A stretch of DNA of 64,000 bases. It comes from Lingula anatina (Eukaryota; Brachiopoda; Lingulata; Lingulida; Lingulidae). Made by a program: the position numbers and the translations under genes. The DNA lies in the NCBI RefSeq assembly GCF_001039355.2, contig NW_019776001.1, forward strand, positions 23,195 to 87,194, in the 5' to 3' direction. Below, piece after piece: positions 14,301-25,319 of the stretch (position 1 is the first letter of the stretch; each line of letters opens with the position of its first letter). The notes under the pieces are model-generated. The model had not been told where the DNA came from. It did no database searches and was given only the letters and a program-made list of their open reading frames with translations.

Positions 14301-17300
14301 GTGCAACGATTTATCAACCCTGTGTGTTGTTGGGTATATTGTGATTAACCCATATTTTTATTTCCCGGTTTTGGAAGCGGGTAGCTACCGGATCAGTGTG
14401 GAAGGAAATGGTAGCATTTCTGCACGTGGCTGATGCTAAAACAAAGCTGGGAACCGAGCGAGCTCTTGGGGTTTATTACTTCACCAAGGGACACTTCGAC
14501 AACGCCGAAAGCTACCTCCAGTTCATCGAGTCGCAAGACAATGCCAATACCACTGTTGCAAGCGCGTCTCTATATTCTTCACTCGTGGGGCAGGTATTCC
14601 ACAGGGAATTTTTGGACAACAAATCCCTTGCTGACGACATCAAATTTATGCGCGCGTCTATAGTACATGTAGAAAATCCATTTGAAAAGAGCAACGGCTC
14701 CTTGTCGCTTGCACGGTACTGGTTCGACAACCTTACCTACCAAATGGACGTGATGTTGCACATACAGCAACTACTTTGTGAAAATATGATTGAGACCTTG
14801 AGAGTTAGGGAGAAGGAAGAAGTTATAGAACTCGGCGGTAATTAACTTTATGAGATCAAGATTCGTTTTCACCATCAAAAAATTACAAATTTATTAATGT
14901 AATAAAGGAATTAACTATTTTTAACTTACAAAAATAACCTTGACGTACTTTTAGCTGAATGAATGAATCTTATATTGATCTCATAAAACTGATAAATAAA
15001 TCTAGACAAAACTGTTTTCAGATCATCGGTAATTAAGCTACAAAATGAGACCAAAAATCAAATTATGTATTATATTGCATTCAGATGCATTATGATAAGT
15101 GATGACACTTATTGTAGGAGAGTTGGTCAAGAAATGGAGTTTACTGGCTCTAAATGCACGTGTCGTTGTCCCTGCTTTGAGATTAATTGATATTTGTTGA
15201 TGAATGTATTAGTTTTCAGTCGACATATTTCACAAATGTTTCTATACGTTATTCACGGCAACAGGTGGGCGTTTTCATTAGAGCGACGCAAATGCTTCAC
15301 CTTTTCATTCATTCAGATATTGTTGTAATTCTTTCTCTTTTAGCGGAAGGCTCTGTGTTTGCGGTAGCCTTGATAGTCTGCCCACTCATTATACAGGCGA
15401 TTTACACCATGACCAGCCGGATGCACGTGTTTTCAATCTCACTGGCTGACAAGTACGTATGATTATTGGTTCGTGGGGGTGGAGGGTGGAGCAATTCCAT
15501 TCTGCCAGAAAATTCAAAAATGGGTTAAATGGAATTGCGTTTTGAAATAAAACTCTTCATTCTTTTCAGTTTTGTTAAAACATACGTCAACCTTCATAAG
15601 TTCATAGAAAAAAGGAGAAATCGTATATCAGCGATGTAGCAGAAATCTTAATTCCAATTTTTTTTATTCTTTGACATAAAATTAAGAAAAACGAACGCAA
15701 CAAACAACACCTAGCAGGGGGTATGATGAACTGCTATCGAAGAAACCGTAGAAAATAGCAGAACCCATGCATTTAGGCAACTTTTTCCCAATAATACCCC
15801 CCCCCCCCAACACGCCTTGTTTGCTTGACTATGCCATTCAGTTTTATCTGCTCACCTTAGGTTTTAAACTATCCATCACAAATACAGAAAACAGCTAGGA
15901 AAACTTGTTGCCTGTCACAAGTTGGATAAAAGCATGAGCTTTTTTTAAAAAAGAGCATTTCTATAGCACCTCGTTATCTTCTTCCGGAAACGAACTTTAA
16001 ATGACCACTAAGTTCCAAGCTGAAGTTCATTTATCTGTATGACATAATTTTGCCACATTGCCATTGATTTGCCTAGATTATTTCTAATATATTTGCTAAG
16101 TAGGTCCTACTTCCTTTGTTTACATGTGAGACAAGCAGTCACTTTCTATTTTCCTCTCAATTTCAAATTGATTAAAGGTAGAGGTAGTTTTATAATTTTC
16201 AGTGGTACTCTGTAGAATTTACAAAGATATTGAAAGATATGTTAATTTCAAATTGTTTGTCTTTCCACAATTAATAGAAAAAACGGAGAAACATCTTTTT
16301 TCCTTACCTTTAAAAAGCATAAAGGTTTCTTTAATAATATTACTGTACATAAATGAGACACTTTGATTAAAGTCGTCACAGTATCATACTTATTCTCTAT
16401 TAACAATAACGATTCACCGTTGGAAGATCTTATAATTTAAATCAGAAATGCATCCGTCAAATATGTTCTGAATTTAAGTTCACTCAATTTTCCCATACAG
16501 ACGTGAAACCTATACATATGTCCTAGCAACAAAGATTCAAGAGGCCTCAAGTTATACTAAATTGCCATTTTAATTAATATTGTTCCAGGACAAAACAACT
16601 GAACAAGGAGAAAAATCGAACAGATACACTACTGTACCAAATGTTGCCCAAGGCCGTTGCCGAAACTCTAAAGAAAAACGAGGAGGTTACAGCTGAATTC
16701 TATGAAAGCGTCACCATTTTCTTTTCCGATATTGTCGGTTTTACAGACATATCAGCATCGAGTTCCCCGTTTCAGGTAAGTCTACAGCACAGCAGGCACT
16801 GCACATTGCGCAACGCATTCGTCAGCTTAATATGTGCTGCTCACCGTGCAAATTTGATTCCAAGAGGTATTTTTGTACATGTACTAATATAGAGTTGGCG
16901 CTATCAGCAGCGGTGGTGTTTTAAGAGGGCATTCACATCAGATGATCCTAGGATCTACTAATCCGCGGATCACATATGGCGGTCCCTACATGAAAGCAGG
17001 GCCGACTAATCCGCTGATGGTCTCCCCGCCGCCGCACGAGCCATTTAACGGATTAAATCACGGCTCCGAGGTTAAATTGCTAGAAGACCTGCATGGACGG
17101 CGAGTGTGGAGGCAGGGAGACTATTTAATTCATGCGTATGCAATGTCAGTTTCTGAGGGAAATGTTAAATACATACAAAAAAACTTACTCAAGTAGATAT
17201 CTCTACTGCTGAATCGGAGTTTTAACTATTAAAATATCAGCTTCCCTAATTATTGAGTAATCTCATTATTTCTGCTTTGATAATTTAAAACTTTCCATTG

Positions 17301-17686
17301 CAAATGGCGGTAGGGTAAAGTTGAACGTTTACGAGACCTATTTCTTTTTGTAGGTAGTTCAGATGTTGAATAGTCTATATTCATCCTTTGACGAGAGGAT
17401 TGGGCGATATGATGTGTACAAGGTGGAGACAATCGGTGACGCTTATATGGTGGCATCAGGTATTTAATAAGGCTGGGAGGCGTAGGATTCTTTTCCAAGA
17501 AGGTCTATTCTGGGAACTACCGGTAGCCATTTTGTGTGATATAACTTTAGTGCGAGAATCGTTCTAAACATTAAGACAAAATGTGTAGTCGACTTTGATC
17601 CAAGATAAAAACAGGCCATTAGTAGGTCTACACTGAAATAGTAGTCTTTGTATTGGTATATGTAGTTATATAGTACATGTAGTGCC

Positions 17687-17723
<37 letters not shown>

Positions 17724-20700
17724 ATAATAATAATGGTAGCTTGTCCAATGTTTATGTTAAAATGAGAAATTGCACCCGTTTTATAAAACTAACTCGGGTG
17801 ATAATATTTATCCTATCGAACCCTTCTGAATTAATCGTCTCTTCTCTTCTAGATCCATGTCCAACTTCTCGATGCAATAGCTTTTTCATGCTGGTTTCAC
17901 AACACCGTTTAGGTGTAATTCATTTATAAATCAACAAACACGATATTCGTCCTGTTCCAGGGTTGCCCAAGCGTAATGGAAATCGCCACTCTGCAGAGAT
18001 AGCCACCATGTCCCTTGACCTTCTTGACCACATCTCACAGCTTGAAATACCGCACATGCCGGAGAAAAAGTTTCGACTGAGGATTGGCTTACACACGGGT
18101 AATTACACTGTATAAGCAGCGTTGTTCCATATTTTTAAATATAAAAGTCAGCTGTAATTGGAACTTATTGTATAAGCAACGTTGCCCTATATTTTTAAAT
18201 GTAAAAGTCAGATATGACTAGAAGTTGTATTTTGGTGTCGTATACACCCTATGTCCGGTCGCTATACATCTCCAAAAACCCTACTGAAAATCGCAAGTGC
18301 CCCCACTGTGATCGAATTGAAACTAAAACTCATTTCTTACTAAAATATAAAGAGTGACAAAGCTGAGCAGAAGACGGACCAGGAGAAACTAAAAACTGAA
18401 AACTGGCTTGACACCAAAAGTGAATCATGCTTGAGAGCCATACACGTATTTAGTAATATTACTGAAAGTTTTACGAAACGAAACACGTATCACTAGCAAT
18501 AGTTGTTTTATCCTTGCTATTTCCCTGTCATTATGCCACATGTATTTTATATTTGCATAAATGTAATTAAACTGAGTTCAGTACCTGTTTAATGTAATCT
18601 GTACATATTTTAATCCTGAATAAGGAATCATTGTTATTAATTCAAGAGTTTCTCATCTATAATGTCATAAGTTGTTAACACTGCAACGGCTTAAAGTCAG
18701 ATAATTTCATAACAATGTGCCAATCTCTCCCATTTAAGGAAACACTCAGGCTATCCGATATCCTTTATAGGTTGTGTCGAGATGAATTAATATCAGCATT
18801 TATCGATCACATTTTTCTCCCTACATTTCGTATACTAAATTAGTATTGTGAAGAATTACTGTCACCATCGAGCAATGATGAGCAGATGCATGTATTCAAT
18901 GTGCAATTGAAACTATTTTACAACGAATTGTCTTAATAGCTTGTCCTTCATGATATAAGGCTACAGAGGGTTTTTACTCAATCCCCTTTTCTGTTCATAA
19001 TTAAGTGCTTAGAGTTGCTGTTTGTGGTTAATTCTTTAATTTGGCTGTGTTCCACGCGGCGACTCCGTTCTTGCACCTCTATTACGTAATAACCAGTTTT
19101 TTTAAAGCCGCCAATTTCACAAAACACTGGTACAGCTATTTAATTGCAACTGCTGTCTTCTTTGACGCCGTCGGACGTCTAGGCCACCAACAAAAGATCT
19201 TCTACTGCTCTCTGTCATGGGCTAGGTGTGTATAATTACAACGTTCGGTGTAAAAGGACCTTGGATAGCATCCCAGATATCACAATAAATATCTCCAGGT
19301 ATTGTCCGTCTTATGTGCAAATAAACCCAGTGTTACCTGAGAAGCGATAATAAAAACACACCAGCGGGATATTCATCAAAAAGTGCGAGATAATAGTTTG
19401 ATACTCATATTCATAAGTTGTAGTGCTAAGTATTTGTTATGAACTAGGATGAAACTGGTATTTTTATCATTCCATTTCCAGGGTCGGTTGTTGCGGGCGT
19501 GGTGGGGTTGAAGATGCCGCGTTACTGCCTCTTTGGTGAAACCGTCAGCATAGCGTCACGCATGGAATCTTTCGGATCGCGTAAGAACAGTTTGCAAACA
19601 TCACGCAACGTATGCTATACACGCCAAAATGCTAAGGGAATTAATCTGTCATAAGCCACAAGCATAAGTTTGCATAAGAGTCATATGAGGCAGTTAAAAC
19701 GGCGTAAAAGCCTCAAGAATTACCAGGGTAGTTCCAGGGTACATGTTGAAGGAGGAGGTTGGAGTAGTATAGGGGCCGATGAACGTTATATTAATGTCTG
19801 TCTCAAAAGAATGTTTGTATTTGGGGAAACTTATCTCATAAGAAGACGACTTGTCCGCTGTACCCAGGGGCGTCTCTACGGGATACGGCGCCTATTGCAA
19901 ACAATGGAAGTTCACCGTTATCTTAACAACCAACACCCACATTTATAGATACTTGTAACACTTTGATAGAAAAATAGCTAAAAATGCAAGTCCCTTCCGT
20001 ATATTTTTGTATTAGCAAATTATGGCACTACACGAAAATTGTCTTTCCCAAAAGCTTCTCAAAAACGTCTCTAAATTGCCCGACTAGGTGTACATGTAAA
20101 ACAGCTCTAGATGAGAAACATTGATGGATATCTTTTATATTATTATCTGTACAGCCAACAAGATCCATCTGAGTGGAACCACCCATGCGGCACTCACAGA
20201 AATTGGTGGATTTTCTATGACAAGAAGAGAGAAGGAAATTGTGCTGGTACGAATGCTCTATTGGTGTCGGTACTTTTGTCATGTCTTCTGTGTTTTAAGT
20301 TGACCTTACCTTTGCATTTTGAGTGTAACATTTGACGAATGGTTCTTCGTTTATTGGCGTAGTGTTGCATCAGACAAACAGCTATTTGCTGGTCATTCCA
20401 AAAACCGACCTGCTTCCATTTGCTGACATAGATGTGCCTTCAAATTGGTACCAGAAACAAACCAATTTAGACAATCCGAGTTAATTAAAGCAATGCAAAA
20501 AAACGATATGTTTGAGCGCCCTTTTCAACAATATATTTGCGTTACGATATACAGAATTGTAATTTGCCTTTGACCAGTTAAGTTAAGAAGCCGGTATGGC
20601 ATGCTAATTAAAAGCGTCGGTTGGATGAATTGGGCTCTTTCTGTATGATACATGTATTGCATGTTCGCACTTGCTTAAATCATATTTTGCGTGTTAATCT

Positions 20701-22297
20701 GGTATATTTTGCACTTCAACTAATATGGTAATCGATACAAGTGATAGATACAATACGAGTCGCCGAGCTGTACGTGAAATATTACGAGTGTATTGGCGAG
20801 CCGCAGGCGAGACAATACACGAGTAATTTTCACGTACAGCTCCGCGACGAGTGTTGTATCTGGCTTAAACCACGGCCTCTGATTGGCTACTACACTAGAA
20901 ATGCAACAGACCGTGGAACGCACTCGTACATGACGTGCTTGTATGTCAAATACAGCACGACCGAGTCTTTTGTTCTACGTGCTAGCCGTGGTTTAAATTA
21001 ACTTATATCACGCAGTGTTAATGGGCTCATAGTTATGGGCTCATAGTTAGCGCGGGTTGCTCGAAATGAAAACGATCAGTATCAACGCATATTCTTCAAT
21101 AATAGGCTCAATGCGTGAGGATAATGAGGGAAACATTGGTGAAAATTGTGAAACCCCATGAATACGTCATTATAACTCTCTGTCCGTTCAATTATCACTT
21201 TGTGGCAAAATGTCAAAACTAAAGTATTCAACATTCCAATATTTCGTTCCTCTAATCAGATTCCCATTCACAATTTCAGGGAGACTCCATGTTGTCGATG
21301 GTAATAAAAGGAGACATCAGTACATATTGGCTGTGGGATAAGGAGGGGATGCATAGGAGGCAGGCCTTCAATAGTAGTCAGCAGTCAGTTGATCATGGTA
21401 AGTGACAAACACCTAAGTCTGCTTGTACATTCATCTTCATCCCACAGTCGAGATTCAAATCCAATAAGATTGCCAATCCTCCTTACGGAAATGCTGATTG
21501 TAATCGAATCGCTCCTGAGTGAGATTCAGACTTAAAAAATACCTAACCATGCACTAACTGCTTCAATGTGAGGATATTTCAAATTGTTCAAATTCTGAAA
21601 CTAAATATTCACGGAAACAGTATCGCAAATGGGATCTGCACTTAAACATTACGCATGATTTGTAGATAAAAAAATCTCCTCCCAATCATTACATCACGGA
21701 TTTAATGCAGTGCAGTTAATTGCATGATTTATAATAATAAAATGAATGGAAAACAACCGATGTTGCCTTTTTAATGAATATCTACAGTCATAATCCTAAA
21801 CAAACCCTAACAAAGAGAAAAAATATCCACTATTTATTGTTGTTTGACCAACTAACATTATTTGTCTACGTGTTCGTGATCATGACCAATGTTCTTGCGC
21901 CTATTTTAAATTGATGGGCAATATCGGCAAGTCCGATCATAGTGATGATCTTCTATTTTTTTTTCAAATTCAGTATGATGCTCATTATGAAAATGGCTGT
22001 TGACATACTAACATTTGACAAAAGATATGCTATTCTAAATTTAATATTAATAATATGACACTAATAAATATTTAACCATTTGTTGTTTTGTTTTGCAGCC
22101 AAATTTCCAAAATTTAAAAATGGGCTCCCTCCTTTCAAGGGGAACTTGCTGTTGTTATTAAATGTCAAGGTTTTTTAAATTTTATTTTAGATAACGCATA
22201 TTCTCCTGCCTGTTCCCCGGGCCCCGAGGCGTGTCATATCCCAGATAACCCCTTTATACAGAGAAGAGGAAGCGTTGTCATCTGCGATGAAAATTGA
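6236..22297 (+). CDS. NIT-domain transmembrane guanylate cyclase, 13 coding exons, 701 aa
   Basis: Predicted to convert GTP to cGMP at a membrane in response to an extracellular ligand. Exons by splice consensus and phase: 6236-6431, 8425-8573, 8810-8903, 11876-12126, 14378-14837, 15344-15452, 16589-16775, 17354-17459, 17961-18098, 19482-19580, 20155-20246, 21280-21397, 22191-22297 (TGA). They sum to 2106 nt and stay open throughout. Residues ~81-100 are TM1, ~115-384 a NIT-like helical sensor ([17 protein letters not shown], then GTERALG), ~388-407 TM2, ~420-455 a linker helix with YQMLP, and ~456-620 the class III cyclase domain. Seen: D467 in [10 protein letters not shown]507 and D511 in [12 protein letters not shown]579 in RYCLFGE, R590 in ASRMES. 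E507 and C579 are the guanine-type residues of this family. Odd: S586 stands where the catalytic Asn is usual, and E583 where Asp is usual. The start ATG is in a good context (A at -3, G at +4). The 5' UTR extent is unknown. Confidence 0.92.
6432..8424 (+). other. Cyclase intron 1
   Basis: GTAAGT donor; TTAG acceptor at 8421-8424. Contains the GT/GA microsatellite and otherwise nothing recognised. Confidence 0.8.
8289..8358 (+). repeat. (GT)n microsatellite interrupted by (GA)n
   Basis: Ends 66 bp before the acceptor of cyclase exon 2 (8425). Confidence 0.9.
8904..11875 (+). other. Cyclase intron 3
   Basis: Holds a cluster of GCAGTA/TACTGC motifs (about 10193-10460) and the 110-bp repeat cluster at 10795-11245. 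Confidence 0.75.
10795..11245. repeat. Inverted and direct repeat cluster, ~110-bp unit
   Basis: A unit starting 'gggcaacttt' with 'ctcgatttttggatttctga' occurs directly at 10801-10906 and 11043-11143, with a weaker copy near 10930-11010. It occurs inverted at 11136-11245, giving a palindrome whose arms are the outermost units. It lies in cyclase intron 3. Confidence 0.75.
12249..14200. mobile_element. ~1.95-kb foldback element in a cyclase intron
   Basis: The left arm (12249 to about 12955) is the reverse complement of the right arm (about 13510-14200), with a ~550-bp central loop. The arms are so alike that a 62-codon open frame on the minus strand at 12609-12797 reappears almost unchanged on the plus strand at 13662-13850. 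No transposase is recognised. The element lies between coding exons 4 and 5. Confidence 0.85.
14838..16588 (+). other. Cyclase introns 5 and 6
   Basis: AT-rich introns on either side of the TM2 exon (15344-15452). Nothing recognised apart from a short poly-C at 15798-15809. Confidence 0.7.
16776..17353 (+). other. Cyclase intron 7
   Basis: Contains a relatively GC-rich patch at 16940-17110 with repeated 'actaatccgc'. No feature is assigned. Confidence 0.6.
17688..17734 (+). repeat. (GTA)n(ATA)n microsatellite
   Basis: About 12 GTA triplets, then ATA triplets, in a cyclase intron. Confidence 0.9.
18109..18228 (+). repeat. 60-bp direct repeat, two copies
   Basis: Copies begin at 18109 and 18169 (tgtataagcarcgttg, then tatttttaaatrtaaaagtc). 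Confidence 0.6.
18240..18507 (+). mobile_element. Non-LTR retrotransposon 3' remnant (ORF2 C-terminus)
   Basis: The + strand reads [20 protein letters not shown], then [10 protein letters not shown] and stop. This is the C-x(2)-C-x(n)-H-F-L pattern near the end of LINE ORF2 proteins; the final Cys has become Lys. After a frameshift it continues with [19 protein letters not shown]. It lies in the cyclase intron after the exon ending at 18098. Confidence 0.6.
18508..21279 (+). other. Cyclase introns 9-11 outside exons
   Basis: Introns around exons 19482-19580 and 20155-20246. Apart from the LINE tail upstream and the palindromes at 20746-20996, nothing is recognised. Confidence 0.6.
20746..20996. 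repeat. Nested palindromic element
   Basis: Positions 20746-20861 form a palindrome ('gatacaatacgagtcg' against 'cgacgagtgttgtatc', with 'gagctgtacgtgaaa' inside). It is followed by a second inverted pair, ttaaaccacgg at 20865-20875 and ccgtggtttaa at 20986-20996. It lies in a cyclase intron and looks like a MITE. Confidence 0.65.
22191..22297 (+). other. Terminal exon of cyclase with cytoplasmic tail and stop
   Basis: The acceptor TTTTATTTTAG at 22180-22190 leads in phase to a 35-residue tail ([16 protein letters not shown], then [13 protein letters not shown]) and TGA at 22295-22297. RRGSV resembles a basophilic (PKA/PKG-type) phosphorylation site, which is inference. A candidate AATAAA lies at about 22516-22521. 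Confidence 0.75.
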
Positions 22298-22925
22298 CAT
22301 TATCCTTTTGGAGTTTCTTGCACCATTGACAACGAGGGAAAATTTTTGAATCTGTTAAGACTTTAGAATTATATAATTATCATATCATACAGCTTCTGTG
22401 TAAAATAGAAGTTAGCTTTACTGTTGATTATTGACCTTTTTCAGACCAATATAAAGATTAACCAAAGATTAAGACCTGATTGACACAAATAATTGTGACC
22501 CAATTTTGTAGAAAAAATAAATGTCGTCTGACGTTATGAGTAAAAAGAACACCGCAAATGATATATTGAGTAAATCATATAATGAAAAAATGATTTTTAA
22601 CTTGGTGTATTGTATCTTTGTTATTCTTGGGCACCAAATTTTGGGTCTAAAATGTGGAGCACAATGCACTTTCATGTAGCTTCATTGTGCACAAGCAACT
22701 GGGCTGTATGACCAATGTTTATATATGTAGCATATTCATTATACCCTATATATCGTAGACATTTATTAATATATAATATAACTATAATTTTACCTATATA
22801 TTTTTTGATTCGGCTGGTCCAATGGAATGGAATATGCTACCAATTTGAAATCGCTCAATTGACTCAACTGATAATTTCAAAAAGGTGTTAAAGCATAGCT
22901 TATTAGGAAATCTTATAATTAATTA

Positions 22926-23645
22926 CCTTAATTGAAAGTGGTTTTATGTGAGAATAAGGCTGTTTTATTAACTATCTTAATTGTTATGGGTTTTATGTGA
23001 GAATATAGCTGTTTTTATTGATTATCGTAATTGTTATTGGTTTGTGTGAAAATATAGCTGTTTTTATTGATTATCTTAATTGTAATTAGCTTAATGTGCG
23101 ATTATAGCTGTTTTTATTGATTACCATATTATTGATATTGACTCAACTGATAATTTCAAAAAGGAGTTAAAGCATAGCGTATTAGGAAATCTTATAATTA
23201 ATTACCTTAATTGTAATTGGTTTTATGTGCAAATATAGCTGTTTTTTATTGATTAACTTAACTTTATTTGATTTTATGTGAGAATAAGGCTCTTTTTATT
23301 GATTGTTTTAATTGTTATTGGTTTTATGTGAGAATTAGGCTGTTTTTATTGATAATCTTAATTGTAATTGGTTTAACCTGAAATCAAGGCTGTTTTTATT
23401 GAATATTGTAATTGTAATTGGTTTTTATGTGCAAATATAGCTGTTTTTATTGATTATCTTAATTTTATTTGGTTTTATGTGAGAATAAGGCTCTTGTTAT
23501 TAATTATTTTAATTGCTTTTTTTGTGAAAATTAGGCTGTTTTTATTGAATATCTTACTTGTAATTGGTTGTATGTGAGAATCAGGCTGTTTTTATTGATT
23601 ATCTTTATTGTAATTGGTTGTATGTGATAATTAGGCTGTTTTAAT
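22926..23645 (+). repeat. ~50-bp minisatellite, about 13 units
   Basis: Each unit contains ggttttatgtgagaat, then 'aggctgtttttattgatt' and atcttaattg, with a period near 50 bp. A ~75-bp segment around 22862-22935 ('ctcaactgataatttcaa') recurs at 23141-23215 inside the array. It lies about 600 bp after the cyclase stop. Confidence 0.8.
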
Positions 23646-24855
23646 CTAGCTTTAACTTTCTTAATATATATTTTTTTTATTTTACATATCTTGGTAATTG
23701 TGTTTTTAAGTACTTGCTTTTTTGTGTTAAGTCTACAGAACAGTTTTATTGGGTTTTAAACTTAAAACAGATTTATTATTATTATGTGATTGTGAAAGTA
23801 TCAGGGTAACATGCAGTATCGGTTCCACTGGGTTTCATAAGTAACTGCATTAGTTCAGATACGTTTAGAACATTTTAATTGAAATATTAACTACTTGCAT
23901 TCATTTATCAGTTAATGTTATCTGATTCTTTAAGACCAAATTGCTTTCAAGACATTAACTGATCCATGAAATGCATTAATTTCCACATTTGGAGAATGAT
24001 TTCAATATACAAACATATATGATTAAGTGCAAAGGATGTTACTTCTGTGTATATGTAATGTTATGTATATGATAACGCTTATGCCAAAAAATGAGCCTCG
24101 AACCAACCAAACCTCTAGACTCTTTTGTAATGATGAAAACTTTGTTATTATTCCCAGAACCGTCACTGCCTACATTCGAAGAACTTTGATCTACTAACTT
24201 ATATCCATAAGTATTTGCGTAATACATTGGAAGGTGAAAGGAACGAAGAGGATAAGCGGCCTTTTAAATTGCTTGTGAAACGCAAAACAGTCAGCTTATA
24301 GTAAATTAGTAGACTACGGTTTTAGCCAATTAACTGACTCCAGACTTAACTGACAGCTAGGCCTCAGGTCTTTGTTTGTACAAGCATGTGATTATCATGT
24401 TGCACTTTACAGTCATTTCATATATAAAAACAACTTTTTCATCGTTCAACCAACCAAATGTGTTGTTTATCAAAACGCAAAAAAGAGATTTGGCGGTTTA
24501 ATACTTTCTGCCCCCACAAGGGAAGACTTAGGGGTAAAAGAACCAAACTCTAAGGTTAAGAAAATATTTTTTGTATATCCAGTATTTACAAACGTTTAAA
24601 AATGTTAAATATGTAGGGAATTAAGGCACACGCGCAAACAAAACGTGCGTATATACTGACAGCAAAGCAAGTCTGTGATGTAATCGATATTTCAACGTGA
24701 ATAAAAGCTGTTATAATTTTTCTTCATTTTGATGTGGTTGATATACAGCTTTGATGTAAAAAAAAAAAAAAAAACATGGACCAAGGCATCCTTAGCAGTT
24801 ATCAAGGCCAAACTGATTTAATGTTATGGATGCCATCCAAATAATGCCAGAAGGC

Positions 24856-24921
<66 letters not shown>

Positions 24922-24989
24922 AAAAAAAAGGAAAAATGTTGCTAAGTAAAAGAATACACAGCTGGAAACGCAATCTGAACCACAAAACA
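23646..24989. other. Spacer between minisatellite and duplication unit 1
   Basis: No gene seen. Contains the poly-A tracts. Confidence 0.6.
24757..24937 (+). repeat. Poly-A tracts
   Basis: Long A runs at 24757-24774 and 24858-24919 with few interruptions. Confidence 0.9.
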
Positions 24990-25278
24990 CTGTGTATCAA
25001 TTCGCGGTGAAAAAACAAAAGAGTAAGCAGTCTTCTGCTTTAATTTTCTCAGTATATGAAACAACCTTTCTTCGAGCTGAGAGTATTAAAGAATCGTCTG
25101 CTTCACATGTGAAGAATGAGAATGCTGTACAATGTATATATACTGTAAAGCCAACATATACCTCAAACCCCCCTCATTTCTCTCGTCGTTGGAAAAGGAA
25201 CCTGTGCGAGCCGCTCCTGATAAAACGTCTGCAAAGTTGTCTGGACGATAGTCGCTCGCCGCCGCTAGTCTCTCGTGA

Positions 25279-25319
25279 ATTTTTTATTTTTTTTTTTTTT
25301 TTATTATTTTTTTTTTTTT
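25279..25319 (+). repeat. Poly-T tract in unit 1
   Basis: T run with two interruptions. It interrupts sequence otherwise shared with unit 2. Confidence 0.9.

Larger units (their letters stand above)
8810..14837 (+). other. NIT-type extracellular sensor domain (cyclase exons 3-5)
   Basis: Exons 8810-8903, 11876-12126 and 14378-14837 encode roughly residues 116-384, between the two membrane segments. The stretch is helical and charged. It shows the family features: an early LQ-x-ERDKS motif, a central run ending in a tryptophan-containing segment ([12 protein letters not shown]), then [10 protein letters not shown] and [11 protein letters not shown] before a '[11 protein letters not shown]' helix. 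NIT domains were defined as nitrate/nitrite-sensing regulatory domains in bacteria. In animal cyclases the ligand is generally unproven, so nitrate binding here is inference only. The exon 5 start at 14378 was chosen because it is the only nearby AG that keeps phase 0 with the exon ending at 12126. Confidence 0.8.
16589..20246 (+). other. Class III nucleotide cyclase catalytic domain (cyclase exons 7-11)
   Basis: Five exons (16589-16775, 17354-17459, 17961-18098, 19482-19580, 20155-20246) encode the linker helix and catalytic core. Landmarks in order: [12 protein letters not shown] (helix entering the domain), [13 protein letters not shown] (metal Asp), [14 protein letters not shown] (guanine Glu and second metal Asp), [18 protein letters not shown] (phosphate-binding region), [19 protein letters not shown] (guanine Cys, transition-state Arg, Ser in place of Asn) and PNKIHLS. 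The domain would act as a homodimer or with a partner subunit. Confidence 0.9.

Noticed and set aside
16942-17196. 84-codon frame in a cyclase intron, rather GC-rich
   Set aside because: It lies wholly between exons with good splice sites and shows no recognised domain. It was considered as an alternative exon, but the phase-correct join 16775 to 17354 restores the conserved cyclase sequence.
24802-25018. Poly-Phe frames
   Set aside because: They are translations of poly-A on the other strand.
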